From the NCBI RefSeq assembly GCF_000385335.1, contig NZ_ARWA01000001.1, positions 3,798,001 through 3,862,000 of the forward strand: a stretch of 64,000 nt of DNA, given 5' to 3'. Position 1 is the first letter of the stretch; every line of letters begins with the position of its first letter. A program made the translations under genes and the position numbers. The notes beneath the pieces were generated by a model. The model had not been told where the DNA came from, did no database searches, and was given only the letters and a program-made list of their open reading frames with translations. The DNA comes from Methyloferula stellata AR4. Lineage in GTDB: Bacteria > Pseudomonadota > Alphaproteobacteria > Rhizobiales > Beijerinckiaceae. Of the stretch, positions 44,327 through 53,391 are shown piece after piece.

Positions 44327-45301
44327 ATGCGCAAAGCCGCCTTCCTTCCCTTGACAGACGCCAGCCCTGGCTCTAGCCGCCCTCTGGTGCACGATCTAAA
44401 AACCCCCATCATCCCCGCGCCGCGCCTCGTCTCAGGTTTGAGCGAACTCAGCCCTCACTATGACGTGCTTTTGTGCGACATCTGGGGCGTTGTTCATAAT
44501 GGCCTCGCGCTGCATCCGGCAGCCGTGGATGCCCTACTGCGGTTTCGCGGCCAAGGCGGCAAAGTCGTTCTCGTCAGCAATGCCCCGGCACCGGCCGGTG
44601 CCGTCCGGCATCGCCTCGATCGGCTCAAGGTTCCACGCAAGGCTTACGACGCGATCGTAACCTCGGGCGACATCATCGCGTCCCTGATCGCCGCGCGCGG
44701 CGACGCGCCGCTCTACAATATCGGGCCAATCTACGACCGCTCGCTCTACCGGGAAGTCCGCAAGCTTACCGGCCGGAGCCCGCGCCTCAGCAAGCTGAAA
44801 GACGCGGCCTATGTCGTCTGCACCGGACTTTTCGATCCGGACACCGAGACGCCCGAAGATTACGATGCCTCACTGGCGCAGATGCTAGAGCGCAGGCTCG
44901 ACTTTCTCTGTGCCAATCCAGATCTCGTCGTGCACGTCGGGCCAAGTCTCATCTATTGCGCCGGCGCGATCGCCGAGCGCTATGAAGCGATGGGCGGCAC
45001 GGTGATTCAAGGCGGAAAGCCATACCCGCCGATCTATGAACGCGCGCTCGGCGTGGCGGAAGCGCTACTCGGCCAGCCGACACAACGGTCTCGGATCCTG
45101 GTGATCGGGGATGCGATGCGAACCGATATCAAAGGCGCCATCGCGCAATCGTTCGATTCACTTTTCATCGTCGCGGGAATTCATCAGGGCGAGATCCTGA
45201 CATCGGGCACCGGGGGAAGTCTTGATGCCGTGTCTTTCGCGGAGTTCGTTCAAGCAGCCGGTTTTGCCCCCACTGCCGTTTCGCTGCGCCTCGCCTGGTA
45301 G
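44327..45301 (+). CDS. HAD-superfamily hydrolase (TIGR01459-like)
   Basis: This 324-residue HAD phosphatase is of the NagD/class IIA kind. Motif I is YDVLLCDIWGVVHNGLALHP; motif II region is KVVLVSNAPAPAGAVRHRL; the C-terminal motif is ILVIGDAMRTDIKGAIAQSF. The TIGR01459 subfamily is typical of alphaproteobacteria and uncharacterised. The start may be at the GTG at 44387, since the first 20 residues look unconserved. It converges on the CheY-like gene with nine bases between stops. Confidence 0.87.
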   Translation: MRKAAFLPLTDASPGSSRPLVHDLKTPIIPAPRLVSGLSELSPHYDVLLCDIWGVVHNGLALHPAAVDALLRFRGQGGKVVLVSNAPAPAGAVRHRLDRLKVPRKAYDAIVTSGDIIASLIAARGDAPLYNIGPIYDRSLYREVRKLTGRSPRLSKLKDAAYVVCTGLFDPDTETPEDYDASLAQMLERRLDFLCANPDLVVHVGPSLIYCAGAIAERYEAMGGTVIQGGKPYPPIYERALGVAEALLGQPTQRSRILVIGDAMRTDIKGAIAQSFDSLFIVAGIHQGEILTSGTGGSLDAVSFAEFVQAAGFAPTAVSLRLAW

Positions 45302-45310
45302 GGCTTTGTC

Positions 45311-45703
45311 TTACGCCGCCACGGACGAGAAGACGGAGTCGATTTTCGCCTTCAAGATCGCCGCATTGAACGGTTTGACGATGTAATGGCTGACGCCCGC
45401 ATGGCGCGCCGCGACGACATTGTCGGTCTTCGATTCCGCAGTCACCATGATGAAGGGAACGTCTGATTGCGCGCTGTCCGCCCGGACCTTTTGAAGAAGC
45501 TGGTAGCCGGTCATCGGCTCCATATTCCAGTCGGAAATAATCAAGCCATAGTGCTTCTGGCTGATCATCTCATAGGCCTGCTGGCCGCTGGACGCTTCAT
45601 CGACGTTTTCGAAACCAATCTGACGGAGCAGATTCCGGATGATGCGGATCATCGTCTGATAGTCGTCGACAACGAGGATAGGTACGGAAAGATCGGTGAT
45701 CAT
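45311..45703 (-). CDS. CheY-like single-domain response regulator
   Basis: This 130-residue receiver has the complete phosphorylation site: PILVVDDYQTMIRIIRNLLR (acidic pair), LIISDWNMEPMTGYQLLQKV with acceptor aspartate, FIMVTAESK and SHYIVKPFNAAIL with the conserved lysine. There is no output domain, so it should act by protein binding, possibly at the FliM switch encoded in this window. It stands alone, away from any chemotaxis genes. GGAGA precedes the ATG. Confidence 0.92.
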   Translation of the reverse strand: MITDLSVPILVVDDYQTMIRIIRNLLRQIGFENVDEASSGQQAYEMISQKHYGLIISDWNMEPMTGYQLLQKVRADSAQSDVPFIMVTAESKTDNVVAARHAGVSHYIVKPFNAAILKAKIDSVFSSVAA

Positions 45704-46063
45704 TTACATCTCCAAAACGGCGCCGAAGCCACCGAAACGATGACAGTCGGAACGAACCCCTCTTTGCCCGGCCGAGCATCGGTTTGATCCACATCAAAGA
45801 GATTAGGCTTCGCCGCTTGCCATTTTGTTAAGACGATCGCGGGTGCTTGATATACTTACGTTGACGCTTTTCCCTCAGCGTCCAAAAGAGACGATGCGTA
45901 AAATCTGTTGTATGCGTCTATCTTTCTGATTCACCCGCACTTTGGGGGTTTTGTACCATTCTCCGCGTTCGTGAGACCGGCAAAAACGCTGGCCGCGGCC
46001 GCGAAGTCCTAAGACCTGGCGCTTTACATCTTGGTCCTGCCAGAAAACGGACGAGGGTCGCAG
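45704..46063. other. Gene-free interval upstream of the CheY-like gene
   Basis: About 360 bases without a convincing gene; it should hold the promoter of the leftward CheY-like gene. Short frames here are arginine-rich and unlike known families. A palindromic repeat follows at 46064. Confidence 0.5.
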
Positions 46064-46160
46064 ATTAGAACGCGATCGATTCAAGTTGAATCACCGCGTT
46101 TTAATCGCCTGTTTTGACGCATGATCCGAAAAAGTCTGCACTTTTCTGGAGCCTGATCTA
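46064..46160 (-). repeat. Palindromic dispersed repeat, copy 2 (at the stop codon of the membrane protein gene)
   Basis: This 97-base relative of the block at 35461-35566 contains AACGCG-ATC-GATTCAA-G-TTGAATC-AC-CGCGTT, an imperfect palindrome at about 46070-46101, then ATGATCCGAAAAAGTCTGC. Its terminal CTAG supplies the TAG stop of the leftward gene at 46158, just as the first copy does for cysQ. Confidence 0.75.
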
Positions 46161-47285
46161 GTCGCGCGCCGAATCGAGCTGGCCGCGGCTCGTCACCACG
46201 ATCCAGCCAGAGCCGCGCCGTTCGATGGATTTCACCGTTCCGACGCCTGGAATGGTTTCGCCTTCGATGACTTCGATAGCGCCGTGCGGACCTTCAACGA
46301 GCGCGATCCCGTCATAGACGTCGCGCACGACCCAATTCGCGATGGGCTGCCATTTCTCGGAAGATACCGGCGCCGCAGGGATCGAAGCCGGCGTTTGCCG
46401 GCTCGCCACAACCTGCGGCTGGGCGGGGGTCTGGGCCTTGACCGGAGGCAAAGGCGTTTGCGCTTGCTTCGTCACGCTCTCTTGCGCAGACGGCGCCGCA
46501 ACGGATGCGGTTGTCGTGGGAAGAAGCGCCGCACGTTCCATGTGATCGAGGCGATCGCTGATCTCGCGCAATTTCGCCGGGTCGTGCTGGGCCCGTTCGA
46601 GTTTCGTCGCGACCTCGGATTTCGTCGCCTCGAGACTGTTTCTCACGGCATCGAGGTTCTTCTTCAGGGCCTTCAGCTCTTCGGGAGCCGGGTTTTGGGC
46701 GACCGCCGTGCGCAGACCGTCGAGTTCCTTTTTCAAGACCCGGATTTCTTCGGTGAGACGGCGCGTTTCGCTAGTGTCGGGCGCTGCCGGCACGGCAGCC
46801 GCCGTCTGCGTGACGGCTGGCTTGATAACGTGCGGGCTATAGAAAGACCCAGCCGCCGCCCAGGCAATTCCGGCGAAGGCCGCGAAGGCCGCCGCCGTCA
46901 TGCCATAGGATTGAAGTCTGCCGGAGCGTGGGGGAGGTGTTTTGGCACCGGGCTTCGCGCCAAGGTTTTCCTTTTCCTTGGCGACCGTGAATGGAACGAG
47001 AGCCGAGCCGAGGCTGGCGACCTTTCTCGTCGCGTCGTCGGGCGTACCCAACGGTGGTATTTTGTCGGCTTTGATTTCGGGCGCGTCACCGCTTTCCGGC
47101 GTCTGGTGGGCTTTGACCTCAGGTGCCTCGGCCTCGCGTTCGGCGGGACCATAGGCCAGGACTTTGGTCAGCTCCTTGCTCTCGGGATTGTCCGAGCTCT
47201 CAGAGATGTGATCCGCTGCTTTCGCCGCGTCCACGGATTTAGGTTCGCCGGCATCAGAGCCTGGCTCAGCCGATGAAATGTCCAC
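46158..47285 (-). CDS. Single-span membrane protein with coiled coil, unknown function
   Basis: The 375-residue protein has four parts. The cytoplasmic region is acidic and proline-rich (about 1-120). One membrane helix lies at about 128-150 (YGMTAAAFAAFAGIAWAAAG). A charged coiled coil follows at about 170-255 (LTEEIRVLKKELDGLRTAVA and DPAKLREISDRLDHMERAAL). The conserved-looking C-terminal domain has NWVVRDVYDGIALVEGPHGA and IPGVGTVKSIERRGSGWIVV. Similar proteins of unknown role occur widely in Hyphomicrobiales. It is divergent from a small secreted protein gene and ends in a palindromic repeat. Confidence 0.8.
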   Translation of the reverse strand: MDISSAEPGSDAGEPKSVDAAKAADHISESSDNPESKELTKVLAYGPAEREAEAPEVKAHQTPESGDAPEIKADKIPPLGTPDDATRKVASLGSALVPFTVAKEKENLGAKPGAKTPPPRSGRLQSYGMTAAAFAAFAGIAWAAAGSFYSPHVIKPAVTQTAAAVPAAPDTSETRRLTEEIRVLKKELDGLRTAVAQNPAPEELKALKKNLDAVRNSLEATKSEVATKLERAQHDPAKLREISDRLDHMERAALLPTTTASVAAPSAQESVTKQAQTPLPPVKAQTPAQPQVVASRQTPASIPAAPVSSEKWQPIANWVVRDVYDGIALVEGPHGAIEVIEGETIPGVGTVKSIERRGSGWIVVTSRGQLDSARD

Positions 47286-47506
47286 GATACGTCTCCCGCC
47301 ACAAGGGTAAAAACCCGGTAATATTTGTGCGCAGCTTCTCTTAAATCTCTATTAAGAGAGTGCGGCACGAAAACGACTTTGGCGGGGTTTTATTGGGCGA
47401 TTCACCTCCCTAGATATCCGGCAGGAAACCTGACCTTTTGACGTGCATCAGAACTTAGCGCGGTTTCCGGCGTTAATTTGGTATGAAGCATAGAGGGGAG
47501 GATCCG

Positions 47507-47797
47507 ATGAAAAAGTTCTGCATGACCGGTGTGGCATTAGCTGTCGCTGTGTCTGCCGGCCCGATCTTGGCCAGTCACGCCAGTTCCGCTGCCCCGCGTC
47601 TATTGCTGCTGGCGCAGAACGACGGACAGGCGCCCGAAACCGAAAGCGCAACGCTGTTGCGGGAAAATAACATAACCTCGACCGGAGCAACCGTACCGCG
47701 TCCGGGTGTGCCTCAGGGCTCGGGGCCGACGCCGCTCGACCACGACATCCAACGTTTGGACGACAAGATCCAGAACAGCATCTGCAAGGGTTGCTGA
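47507..47797 (+). CDS. Small exported protein of unknown function
   Basis: This 96-residue protein has a clear signal peptide (MKKFCMTGVALAVAVSAGPI, cleavage likely near ASHASSA). The mature part is polar: ESATLLRENNITSTGATVPR, a proline/glycine stretch, then HDIQRLDDKIQNSICKGC with two cysteines at the very end. GGGAGG precedes the ATG at 47507. The CxxC end could bind a metal or form a disulfide. No family is recognised. Confidence 0.75.
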   Translation: MKKFCMTGVALAVAVSAGPILASHASSAAPRLLLLAQNDGQAPETESATLLRENNITSTGATVPRPGVPQGSGPTPLDHDIQRLDDKIQNSICKGC

Positions 47798-47878
47798 AGC
47801 CCTTATCCTCCGCGCTGAATCAGGATTTGATCCGCCGTTTCTTTGCGCTTATGTCTCCCGCGCAAAGCGGGAGAGATT

Positions 47879-48982
47879 ATGCGTATCGACGGCAAGCCCT
47901 TCACGTCCATCTGGCCGCATACGGATTTGAAAGCGGTCGAAATCATCGATCAGACCAAGCTTCCGCATCAATTCGCAACGCTGACGCTCGTTGACGTCGC
48001 CGATGCCGCCCGCGCCATCAAAGATATGCACGTGCGTGGCGCGCCTTTGATCGGCGTGACCGCGGCCTATGGACTGGCGCTTGCGATGCGCGCCGATCCG
48101 TCGGATGGCAATCTTGAGGCGGCCGCGCAAACTCTGCTCGCGACCCGGCCGACCGCTGTCAACCTCGCCTGGGCGCTGAAAGACATGCGTCAGCATCTCT
48201 TGGCGGTGAAGCCGCAGGATCGCGCCGCCAAGGCCTTCGCGCGGGCGGCCGAGCTGGCAGCGGACGATATCGCGCTTTGCGCGTCGATCGGCGATCACGG
48301 CTTGGCGCTGATCGGAGACGCGCAGGCGAAGAAAGGCGGAAAACCCGTCAATATTCTCACCCATTGCAACGCGGGCTGGCTTGCGACGGTGGATTGGGGC
48401 ACGGCCACGGCGCCGATCTATAAGGCGCATGACGCGGGCATCGCAGTTCATGTCTTCGTCGACGAAACGCGGCCGCGCAATCAAGGCGCCTCGTTGACGG
48501 CCTTCGAACTCGGCCAGCATGGCGTGCCGCATACGGTGATCGTCGACAATGCCGGCGGCCATGTGATGCAGCATGGCGGCGTCGATCTCGTCATCGTCGG
48601 CACCGACCGCACGACGGCCTCGGGCGATGTCTGCAACAAGATCGGCACTTACCTAAAGGCGCTCGCCGCGAAGGATAATGGCGTGCCGTTTTACGTCGCC
48701 GCGCCCTCGCCCTCGATCGATTTTTCGCTCGACGACGGCGTCGCCGAAATCCCGATCGAAACGCGCGGCTCCGAGGAGGTGACGCATATGTCGGGCGCAA
48801 CGGCCGACGGCCGCATCGAGACGGTGCGGATCACGCCGCCGTCAAGCCCGGCGCTCAATTATGCCTTCGACGTGACCCCTGCCCGGCTGGTGACGGGCCT
48901 CATCACCGAGCGCGGCGTCGTGGCCGCGACGAAGGAGGCTTTGGCCAAGGCGTTTCCGGAGCGCGTCACAGTACGTCGCTAA
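47879..48982 (+). CDS. mtnA: S-methyl-5-thioribose-1-phosphate isomerase
   Basis: MtnA isomerises methylthioribose 1-phosphate to methylthioribulose 1-phosphate in methionine salvage. The 367-residue protein has the family signatures [40 protein letters not shown] with the catalytic cysteine, [20 protein letters not shown], and [20 protein letters not shown] with the catalytic aspartate. GGGAGAG lies just ahead of the ATG at 47879. No other salvage gene is adjacent. Its stop abuts the stop of the convergent phosphatase gene with no base between. Confidence 0.96.
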   Translation: MRIDGKPFTSIWPHTDLKAVEIIDQTKLPHQFATLTLVDVADAARAIKDMHVRGAPLIGVTAAYGLALAMRADPSDGNLEAAAQTLLATRPTAVNLAWALKDMRQHLLAVKPQDRAAKAFARAAELAADDIALCASIGDHGLALIGDAQAKKGGKPVNILTHCNAGWLATVDWGTATAPIYKAHDAGIAVHVFVDETRPRNQGASLTAFELGQHGVPHTVIVDNAGGHVMQHGGVDLVIVGTDRTTASGDVCNKIGTYLKALAAKDNGVPFYVAAPSPSIDFSLDDGVAEIPIETRGSEEVTHMSGATADGRIETVRITPPSSPALNYAFDVTPARLVTGLITERGVVAATKEALAKAFPERVTVRR

Positions 48983-49441
48983 TCACAGCGTCCCGATCGG
49001 CCTAAACTCCAAAAGGTTCAAAATGCGCTTTTTCAACCCGTCGCGGACATTGCGATATTCATCCAGAATGCGCTCACGTGAACCCTCGAAGGCCGTCGCG
49101 TCGATCGTCGGCCAATAGAGCGTATCGATGGCCATGGTGCGGGTGAATTCGAGCGCATGATGGTGCGCTTCCGGCGACAGGCTGATGATGAGATCGAAGC
49201 TCGTATCTTCCAGATCTTCGAAAGTCTGCGCTCGATGTTTGGACATATCGAGACCGATCTCGTCCATGACGGCCACGGCGAAATCGTCACGCGTGCCGCG
49301 CTTCAGTCCGGCCGAGGCGAAGAAGATCTGCTTGCCGAAATAATGCCGCCCCAAAGCTTCCGCCATCGGCGAGCGCACCGTATTCGTCGTGCAGGCAAAG
49401 AGGATCGATTGCGGCCGACGCGCAGGGACAAGATCCGTCAT
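48983..49441 (-). CDS. Low-molecular-weight protein phosphatase / arsenate reductase family protein
   Basis: This 152-residue protein has the P-loop LFACTTNTVRSPMAEALGRH, matching the CxxNxxRSP active site of low-molecular-weight phosphatases and arsenate reductases. The C-terminal YWPTIDATAFEG contains the likely general-acid aspartate. The gene is third in the conserved alphaproteobacterial order hisD, UPF0262, phosphatase, and lies 33 bases after UPF0262. Whether the substrate is a protein, a sugar phosphate or arsenate cannot be told. Confidence 0.88.
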   Translation of the reverse strand: MTDLVPARRPQSILFACTTNTVRSPMAEALGRHYFGKQIFFASAGLKRGTRDDFAVAVMDEIGLDMSKHRAQTFEDLEDTSFDLIISLSPEAHHHALEFTRTMAIDTLYWPTIDATAFEGSRERILDEYRNVRDGLKKRILNLLEFRPIGTL

Positions 49442-49474
49442 GGCAACGGCGTCCCTGGGAGCCGCGCCATGATC

Positions 49475-49963
49475 TCAACCCTTCCAATGCAAGGCTGTGA
49501 TGAGCGTGAAAAGACGGCGCGCCGTATCATGATCGCAAGCAATCTTGCCTTGCAGCCGCTCCATCAAAAGGGTCGATGCCTCATTGTGCAGGCCGCGCCG
49601 GCCCATGTCGATCGCTTCGATCTGGCTCGAAGTCGCGGTGCGGATGGCGTGGTAATAGCTTTCGCAAATCATGAAATAATCCTTCAAGACGCTGCGAAAC
49701 GGCGTCAGTGACAGGATATGAACGATGAGCGTTGCGCCATCTTCATTGCAGATTTCGAAGGCGAGCTTCGAATCGTGCAAGGCGATGTTCAGCCGATAGG
49801 GGCCGGCATCATGCTCCGGCAGGCCGAACGTATTCTCCTCAAGGAGATCGTAGATCGCGACCTGCCGTTCGTGTTCCTGATCGGCCGTGCCACGGCCGAT
49901 CGAGGCTTCATCGAGCGTGACCGCGACGAGACGATTGCGTCCTTGCGGATCGGCTTCGCTCAT
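49475..49963 (-). CDS. UPF0262 family protein
   Basis: This 162-residue protein is of the UPF0262 family, found downstream of hisD in alphaproteobacteria: [60 protein letters not shown] and [20 protein letters not shown]. Function unknown. The ATG at 49963 overlaps the hisD stop (ATGA), indicating coupling. Confidence 0.92.
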   Translation of the reverse strand: MSEADPQGRNRLVAVTLDEASIGRGTADQEHERQVAIYDLLEENTFGLPEHDAGPYRLNIALHDSKLAFEICNEDGATLIVHILSLTPFRSVLKDYFMICESYYHAIRTATSSQIEAIDMGRRGLHNEASTLLMERLQGKIACDHDTARRLFTLITALHWKG

Positions 49964-51261
49964 GAGGCTTGTGGATCGAGTCGCATTTGAACCGAGCGGG
50001 CATGCGCATCCAATCCTTCGGCTTTTCCAAGCGCGACGGCGGCCGGCCCGAGCACCGCAAGGCTCGCGGAATCGCATTTCAAAATCGATGTCTTCTTCAT
50101 GAAATCGAGCACGTTGAGGCCGGACGAAAACCGTGCCGAGCGCGCCGTCGGCAATACGTGATTGGAGCCGCCGACGTAATCGCCGATCGCCTCCGGCGTA
50201 TAGGCGCCGATGAAGATCGCGCCTGCGTTGCGAACGTGGCTCGCAATGCCCTCTGCATCCTCGGCCATGATTTCGAGATGTTCCGGCGCGAGCCTGTCGG
50301 CAAGCGGAATGGCGTCCATCAGGCTCGCGACCTCGATGATCGCGCCGAAATCGCGCCAGCTCGGCGCGGCAATTTCCTTGCGCGGCAGGTTGGCCAATTG
50401 GCGCTCGACGGCGGCCTCGACCGCCGAGGCGAGTGCCGCATCATCGGTGATAAGGATCGATTGCGCCGCACTGTCGTGCTCGGCCTGGGCCAGAAGATCG
50501 GCCGCGATCCACTCTGGATTGGCACTCTTGTCGGCCAGGATCAGGACCTCGGAGGGCCCCGCGATCATGTCGATGCCGACGGTGCCGAAGACCCGGCGCT
50601 TGGCCGCGGCCACATAGGCATTGCCGGGACCGACGATCTTCGCAACCGGCGCGATGGTCTTCGTGCCATAGGCCAAAGCCGCGACCGCATGTGCGCCGCC
50701 GACGCGATAGATCTCGTCGACGCCGGCAAGATGCGCCGCCGCGAGAACCAGCGGATTGATCTTGCCGTCAGGCGCCGGCACGACCATCACGAGGCGCGAG
50801 ACGCCGGCGACCTTGGCCGGCGCCGCATTCATCAAAACCGAGGACGGATAGGAAGCCGTGCCGCCGGGCACATAAAGGCCGACCGCCTCGACCGGCAGCC
50901 AACGCCAGCCGAGTTCGACACCGAGCGGATCGGTGAAGCGCAAATCCTGCGGCTTTTGCCGCTCATGGAAAGCGATGATGCGCTCATGCGCCAGGCGCAG
51001 AGCAGCGACGGCATCGGCCGGCGCAATCGCAACCGCGGCGTCCACTTCGGCCGGCGTGACGCGCAAGCCCAGCGCCTCGAGATCGACGCGGTCGAATTTC
51101 TTCGAAAACTCGATCAGCGCCTCGTCGCCGCGCGCGACGACGGCCGCGATGATCGCCTGGACCGTGTGATCGACGTCCTCGGAGGCCTCCCTCTTCATTG
51201 CGAGAAGTGAGTCGAAGGCGGATTTGAAATCGGGGCTGCGCATATCGAGCCGCAGCGGCAT
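49960..51261 (-). CDS. hisD: Histidinol dehydrogenase
   Basis: HisD performs the last two steps of histidine synthesis. The 433-residue protein starts [20 protein letters not shown], with AAGGA eight bases ahead of the ATG at 51261. Signatures include [78 protein letters not shown] with zinc-binding residues, and [18 protein letters not shown]. It heads hisD-UPF0262-phosphatase. Confidence 0.97.
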   Translation of the reverse strand: MPLRLDMRSPDFKSAFDSLLAMKREASEDVDHTVQAIIAAVVARGDEALIEFSKKFDRVDLEALGLRVTPAEVDAAVAIAPADAVAALRLAHERIIAFHERQKPQDLRFTDPLGVELGWRWLPVEAVGLYVPGGTASYPSSVLMNAAPAKVAGVSRLVMVVPAPDGKINPLVLAAAHLAGVDEIYRVGGAHAVAALAYGTKTIAPVAKIVGPGNAYVAAAKRRVFGTVGIDMIAGPSEVLILADKSANPEWIAADLLAQAEHDSAAQSILITDDAALASAVEAAVERQLANLPRKEIAAPSWRDFGAIIEVASLMDAIPLADRLAPEHLEIMAEDAEGIASHVRNAGAIFIGAYTPEAIGDYVGGSNHVLPTARSARFSSGLNVLDFMKKTSILKCDSASLAVLGPAAVALGKAEGLDAHARSVQMRLDPQAS

Positions 51262-51308
51262 GGCATCATTCCTTATTGCGAGAAGAGGAGCTTCACATAG
51301 CACATCGG

Positions 51309-51788
51309 CTATAAAAGCTGCTCGATTTCTCCCTCAAGCTCGACAGGCGCGGTCGTCGGCGCAAAGCGCGCCGTCACCTTCCCCGAACGATCGATCAGGA
51401 ACTTGGTGAAATTCCATTTGATCGCTTCCGTCCCGAGCACGCCTTTTTGCTCGCCCTTGAGAAAACCGTAAAGCGGATGCGCGGCCGCACCATTGACATC
51501 GATCTTGGCGAACATCGGGAAGGTCACATCATAGGTCGCCTGGCAGAATTTTGCGATCTCCGCGGCATCGCCCGGCTCCTGCGAGCCGAATTGATTGCAC
51601 GGAAAGCCGAGAACCGCGAAACCGCGCGGGCCATATTTGCGATAGAGCGCTTCGAGGCCAGTATATTGCGACGTGAAGCCGCATTTGCTCGCCACGTTCA
51701 CGATCAGCAGGACCTGGCCGGAGAAACCCGCAAGCGATTTATCCTGTCCGTCCAGTGCCTTGGCCGAAAAATCGTAGATCGTGCCCAT
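51309..51788 (-). CDS. Glutathione peroxidase family thiol peroxidase
   Basis: This 159-residue peroxidase has the catalytic block VNVASKCGFTSQYTGLEALY, with cysteine instead of selenocysteine. VLGFPCNQFGSQEPGDAAEI and KWNFTKFLIDRSGKVTARF complete the active-site tetrad (Cys, Gln, Trp, Asn). Such bacterial enzymes usually use thioredoxin. It lies 47 bases upstream of hisD and borders the phage-like module on its right; the 190 bases between contain no gene. Confidence 0.94.
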   Translation of the reverse strand: MGTIYDFSAKALDGQDKSLAGFSGQVLLIVNVASKCGFTSQYTGLEALYRKYGPRGFAVLGFPCNQFGSQEPGDAAEIAKFCQATYDVTFPMFAKIDVNGAAAHPLYGFLKGEQKGVLGTEAIKWNFTKFLIDRSGKVTARFAPTTAPVELEGEIEQLL

Positions 51789-51978
51789 TTTCCGCTCCCC
51801 GCCACCACTCAGTAAAGCCGAACCCGTTTACTGCGCAAGCATGACATCGGAAGGACCTGTGACGCGCGACAGGCGAACACCAACAAATATATGATTTCAA
51901 AAGAAATCTTCAACCGGAAGACGCATCGTCCGGCTTCCGGGCCGGTCTTTGTCCGACGTCGGCTACCGCCTCGCAGGA

Positions 51979-52236
51979 CTAGCCCGAACTCTGCTCCGAC
52001 CGCACCTTGTTCAGTTCGCTGGTGAGAAAATCGACTTTGCTTTCAAGCTGCGCGATTTCGCCCCGCAATTCCCGGATGGTTCTCTCGTAATGTTCGAGAA
52101 GAACCCGGATACGGTCGTCGACCACGGCCGTCAGGGTCGGCTGGCGGCTGATCATCGCGGCTGCGATCGTCGCCGCCGCGCCGATCAAGGCGCCGACGAC
52201 GCCGGCGCTGAGCGTTATCCAAACCGAGTTCGACAC
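51979..52236 (-). CDS. Small membrane protein with coiled coil (phage lysis cassette)
   Basis: This 85-residue protein has one N-terminal membrane helix (about 6-28, ITLSAGVVGALIGAAATIAA) and a charged coiled coil (about 40-78, LLEHYERTIRELRGEIAQLE). The topology recalls inner-membrane spanins or other phage lysis accessory proteins, but no family is recognised. Start is GTG at 52236, with AAGGA seven bases ahead. It is the last gene of the endolysin group, three bases after the previous stop. Confidence 0.7.
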   Translation of the reverse strand: MSNSVWITLSAGVVGALIGAAATIAAAMISRQPTLTAVVDDRIRVLLEHYERTIRELRGEIAQLESKVDFLTSELNKVRSEQSSG

Positions 52237-52239
52237 GGC

Positions 52240-52437
52240 TCATTCCTTTCGCCCACAGATGATCTTGACGAGCCGCCCTTCTGCGCGATCGCCCGGCATC
52301 CCGGCGATGACGGATTCCGACGCCATGGCGCAAGCGATCGCTTCGACCTTCACGCGGATGACGTCATCCGCAGATTGTTCCGTGCAGCCGTCGGCTGAGA
52401 CACTCAAAGCGCAAATGAGAATCATGGCCTCGATCAA
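52240..52437 (-). CDS. Small exported cysteine-containing protein (phage lysis cassette)
   Basis: This 65-residue protein has a short signal-like N-terminus (EAMILICALSVSADG) and three further cysteines, ending LVKIICGRKE. AAGGA six bases ahead supports a TTG start at 52437; an ATG at 52425 is the alternative. It shows the same pattern as the 55-residue gene at 52490-52657: hydrophobic start and a basic Cys-containing end. Function unknown. Confidence 0.6.
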   Translation of the reverse strand: MIEAMILICALSVSADGCTEQSADDVIRVKVEAIACAMASESVIAGMPGDRAEGRLVKIICGRKE

Positions 52438-52489
52438 GGCTCGTCCTTTCCGATAATGTTCGAGAAATTGTGGGGTTGTCGTTTGCAGA

Positions 52490-52657
52490 TCAGCGCTTGC
52501 AGGCGATGCGGATCGTTACGCGATGCCAGGCGCCGCCGATCGGATATTCGCCGCGCACCTGCGGCAGGCGACAGGCGGCCTGCTCGACACGGATCTCTTT
52601 TTCGATAAAGGGCGCGGGTGCGCCGAGCGCGGAGACGATGATCCAGGCCGCGATCAT
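52490..52657 (-). CDS. Very small exported protein, 55 residues (phage lysis cassette)
   Basis: The frame encodes MIAAWIIVSALGAPAPFIEK, then a basic region with AACRLPQVRGEYPIGGAWHR and an end VTIRIACKR. A short signal peptide is likely. The ATG overlaps the stop of the upstream lipoprotein gene as ATGA, strong support for real translation despite the small size. No family is recognised; it resembles its neighbour at 52240-52437 in layout and could have arisen with it. Confidence 0.6.
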   Translation of the reverse strand: MIAAWIIVSALGAPAPFIEKEIRVEQAACRLPQVRGEYPIGGAWHRVTIRIACKR

Positions 52658-52965
52658 TGCACGACACCCGTGCCGGTTACCGTGCCGCCGAGCGAGGCGC
52701 AGACGATCGACGACGACACATAGAGCTTGCCATCGGTACCTTGCACCGATTGGCCGGCTGAAATCGCCGCTTCGACTTGCTGCGCGACAAGCGCAGCGTC
52801 GGCGACCGAACAGACGAAAGCCGAGGCACCGGCCTTCAAAGTGGCGACGGCCTGCACGGTCTTTGGATTGGTCAGAAAATCCTCGACCTTTTCAACCTCC
52901 GCGCAGCCGCCGAGTCCGAGTGCCGCGCTCGCAATCAATACGGACGCCAACGTGTTTCTTTTCAT
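52654..52965 (-). CDS. Small lipoprotein (phage lysis cassette)
   Basis: This 103-residue protein has a lipoprotein signal, ASAALGLGGCAEVEKVEDFL, with the lipid-modified cysteine near residue 21. The mature part contains two further cysteines and an alanine-rich helix (VADAALVAQQVEAAISAGQS). It could be an outer-membrane spanin or an unrelated membrane lipoprotein. AGGAG is six bases ahead of the ATG. It is coupled to the 55-residue gene. Confidence 0.75.
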   Translation of the reverse strand: MKRNTLASVLIASAALGLGGCAEVEKVEDFLTNPKTVQAVATLKAGASAFVCSVADAALVAQQVEAAISAGQSVQGTDGKLYVSSSIVCASLGGTVTGTGVVQ

Positions 52966-52974
52966 GAGAAGCTC

Positions 52975-53391
52975 CTAATATTTGAATGATCCATCGGGAT
53001 TGAGCTGGTGGCGCGGATCATCCGCCCATTGCTTGGTCACAAAGCCGCCCGCGCCGCCTGCGACCGGGATCAGCGGTTGCGAGCCGATCTTGTTCAGCTC
53101 GCCGAAAACATAAGGAAGAAGCGTGGACACGATGCCGGTGATCGGTTCGCCCAACCCGAGGTCGGCGGCGATGACGACCGCCTCCTCGATCGCGATCTCG
53201 GCTTCGCTCGCATAGCTCTTGGCTTTGATCGCTGTGGACAGCTTTGCGAAAAATGCCGCGAGCGATCCGCTTGCGGCCTCGAACTGGCCAGCGGTCACGG
53301 TCGTTCCGGCGAGCGTAAGTTTTGTCGTCGGCGGAACGAGTCTTCCCGCGACCTCGACAACCAATGTGATGATGTCGGAGAGGAGATTCAT
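52975..53391 (-). CDS. Unknown protein of the phage lysis cassette, 138 residues
   Basis: The protein begins MNLLSDIITLVVEVAGRLVP and has alanine-rich amphipathic helices (EAASGSLAAFFAKLSTAIKA and ASEAEIAIEEAVVIAADLGL). A hydrophobic stretch VSTLLPYVFGEL follows, and the tail GGFVTKQWADDPRHQLNPDG resembles tails of small phage-encoded proteins. The ATG overlaps the upstream 63-residue gene as ATGA. No known domain; a membrane or virion role is possible. Confidence 0.7.
   Translation of the reverse strand: MNLLSDIITLVVEVAGRLVPPTTKLTLAGTTVTAGQFEAASGSLAAFFAKLSTAIKAKSYASEAEIAIEEAVVIAADLGLGEPITGIVSTLLPYVFGELNKIGSQPLIPVAGGAGGFVTKQWADDPRHQLNPDGSFKY

Noticed and set aside
51920-51960. GC-rich hairpin CCGGC-TTCCGG-GCCGG followed by TCTTTG on the plus strand
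   Set aside because: It resembles the flagellin terminators but points away from any plus-strand gene ending here; too weak to call.
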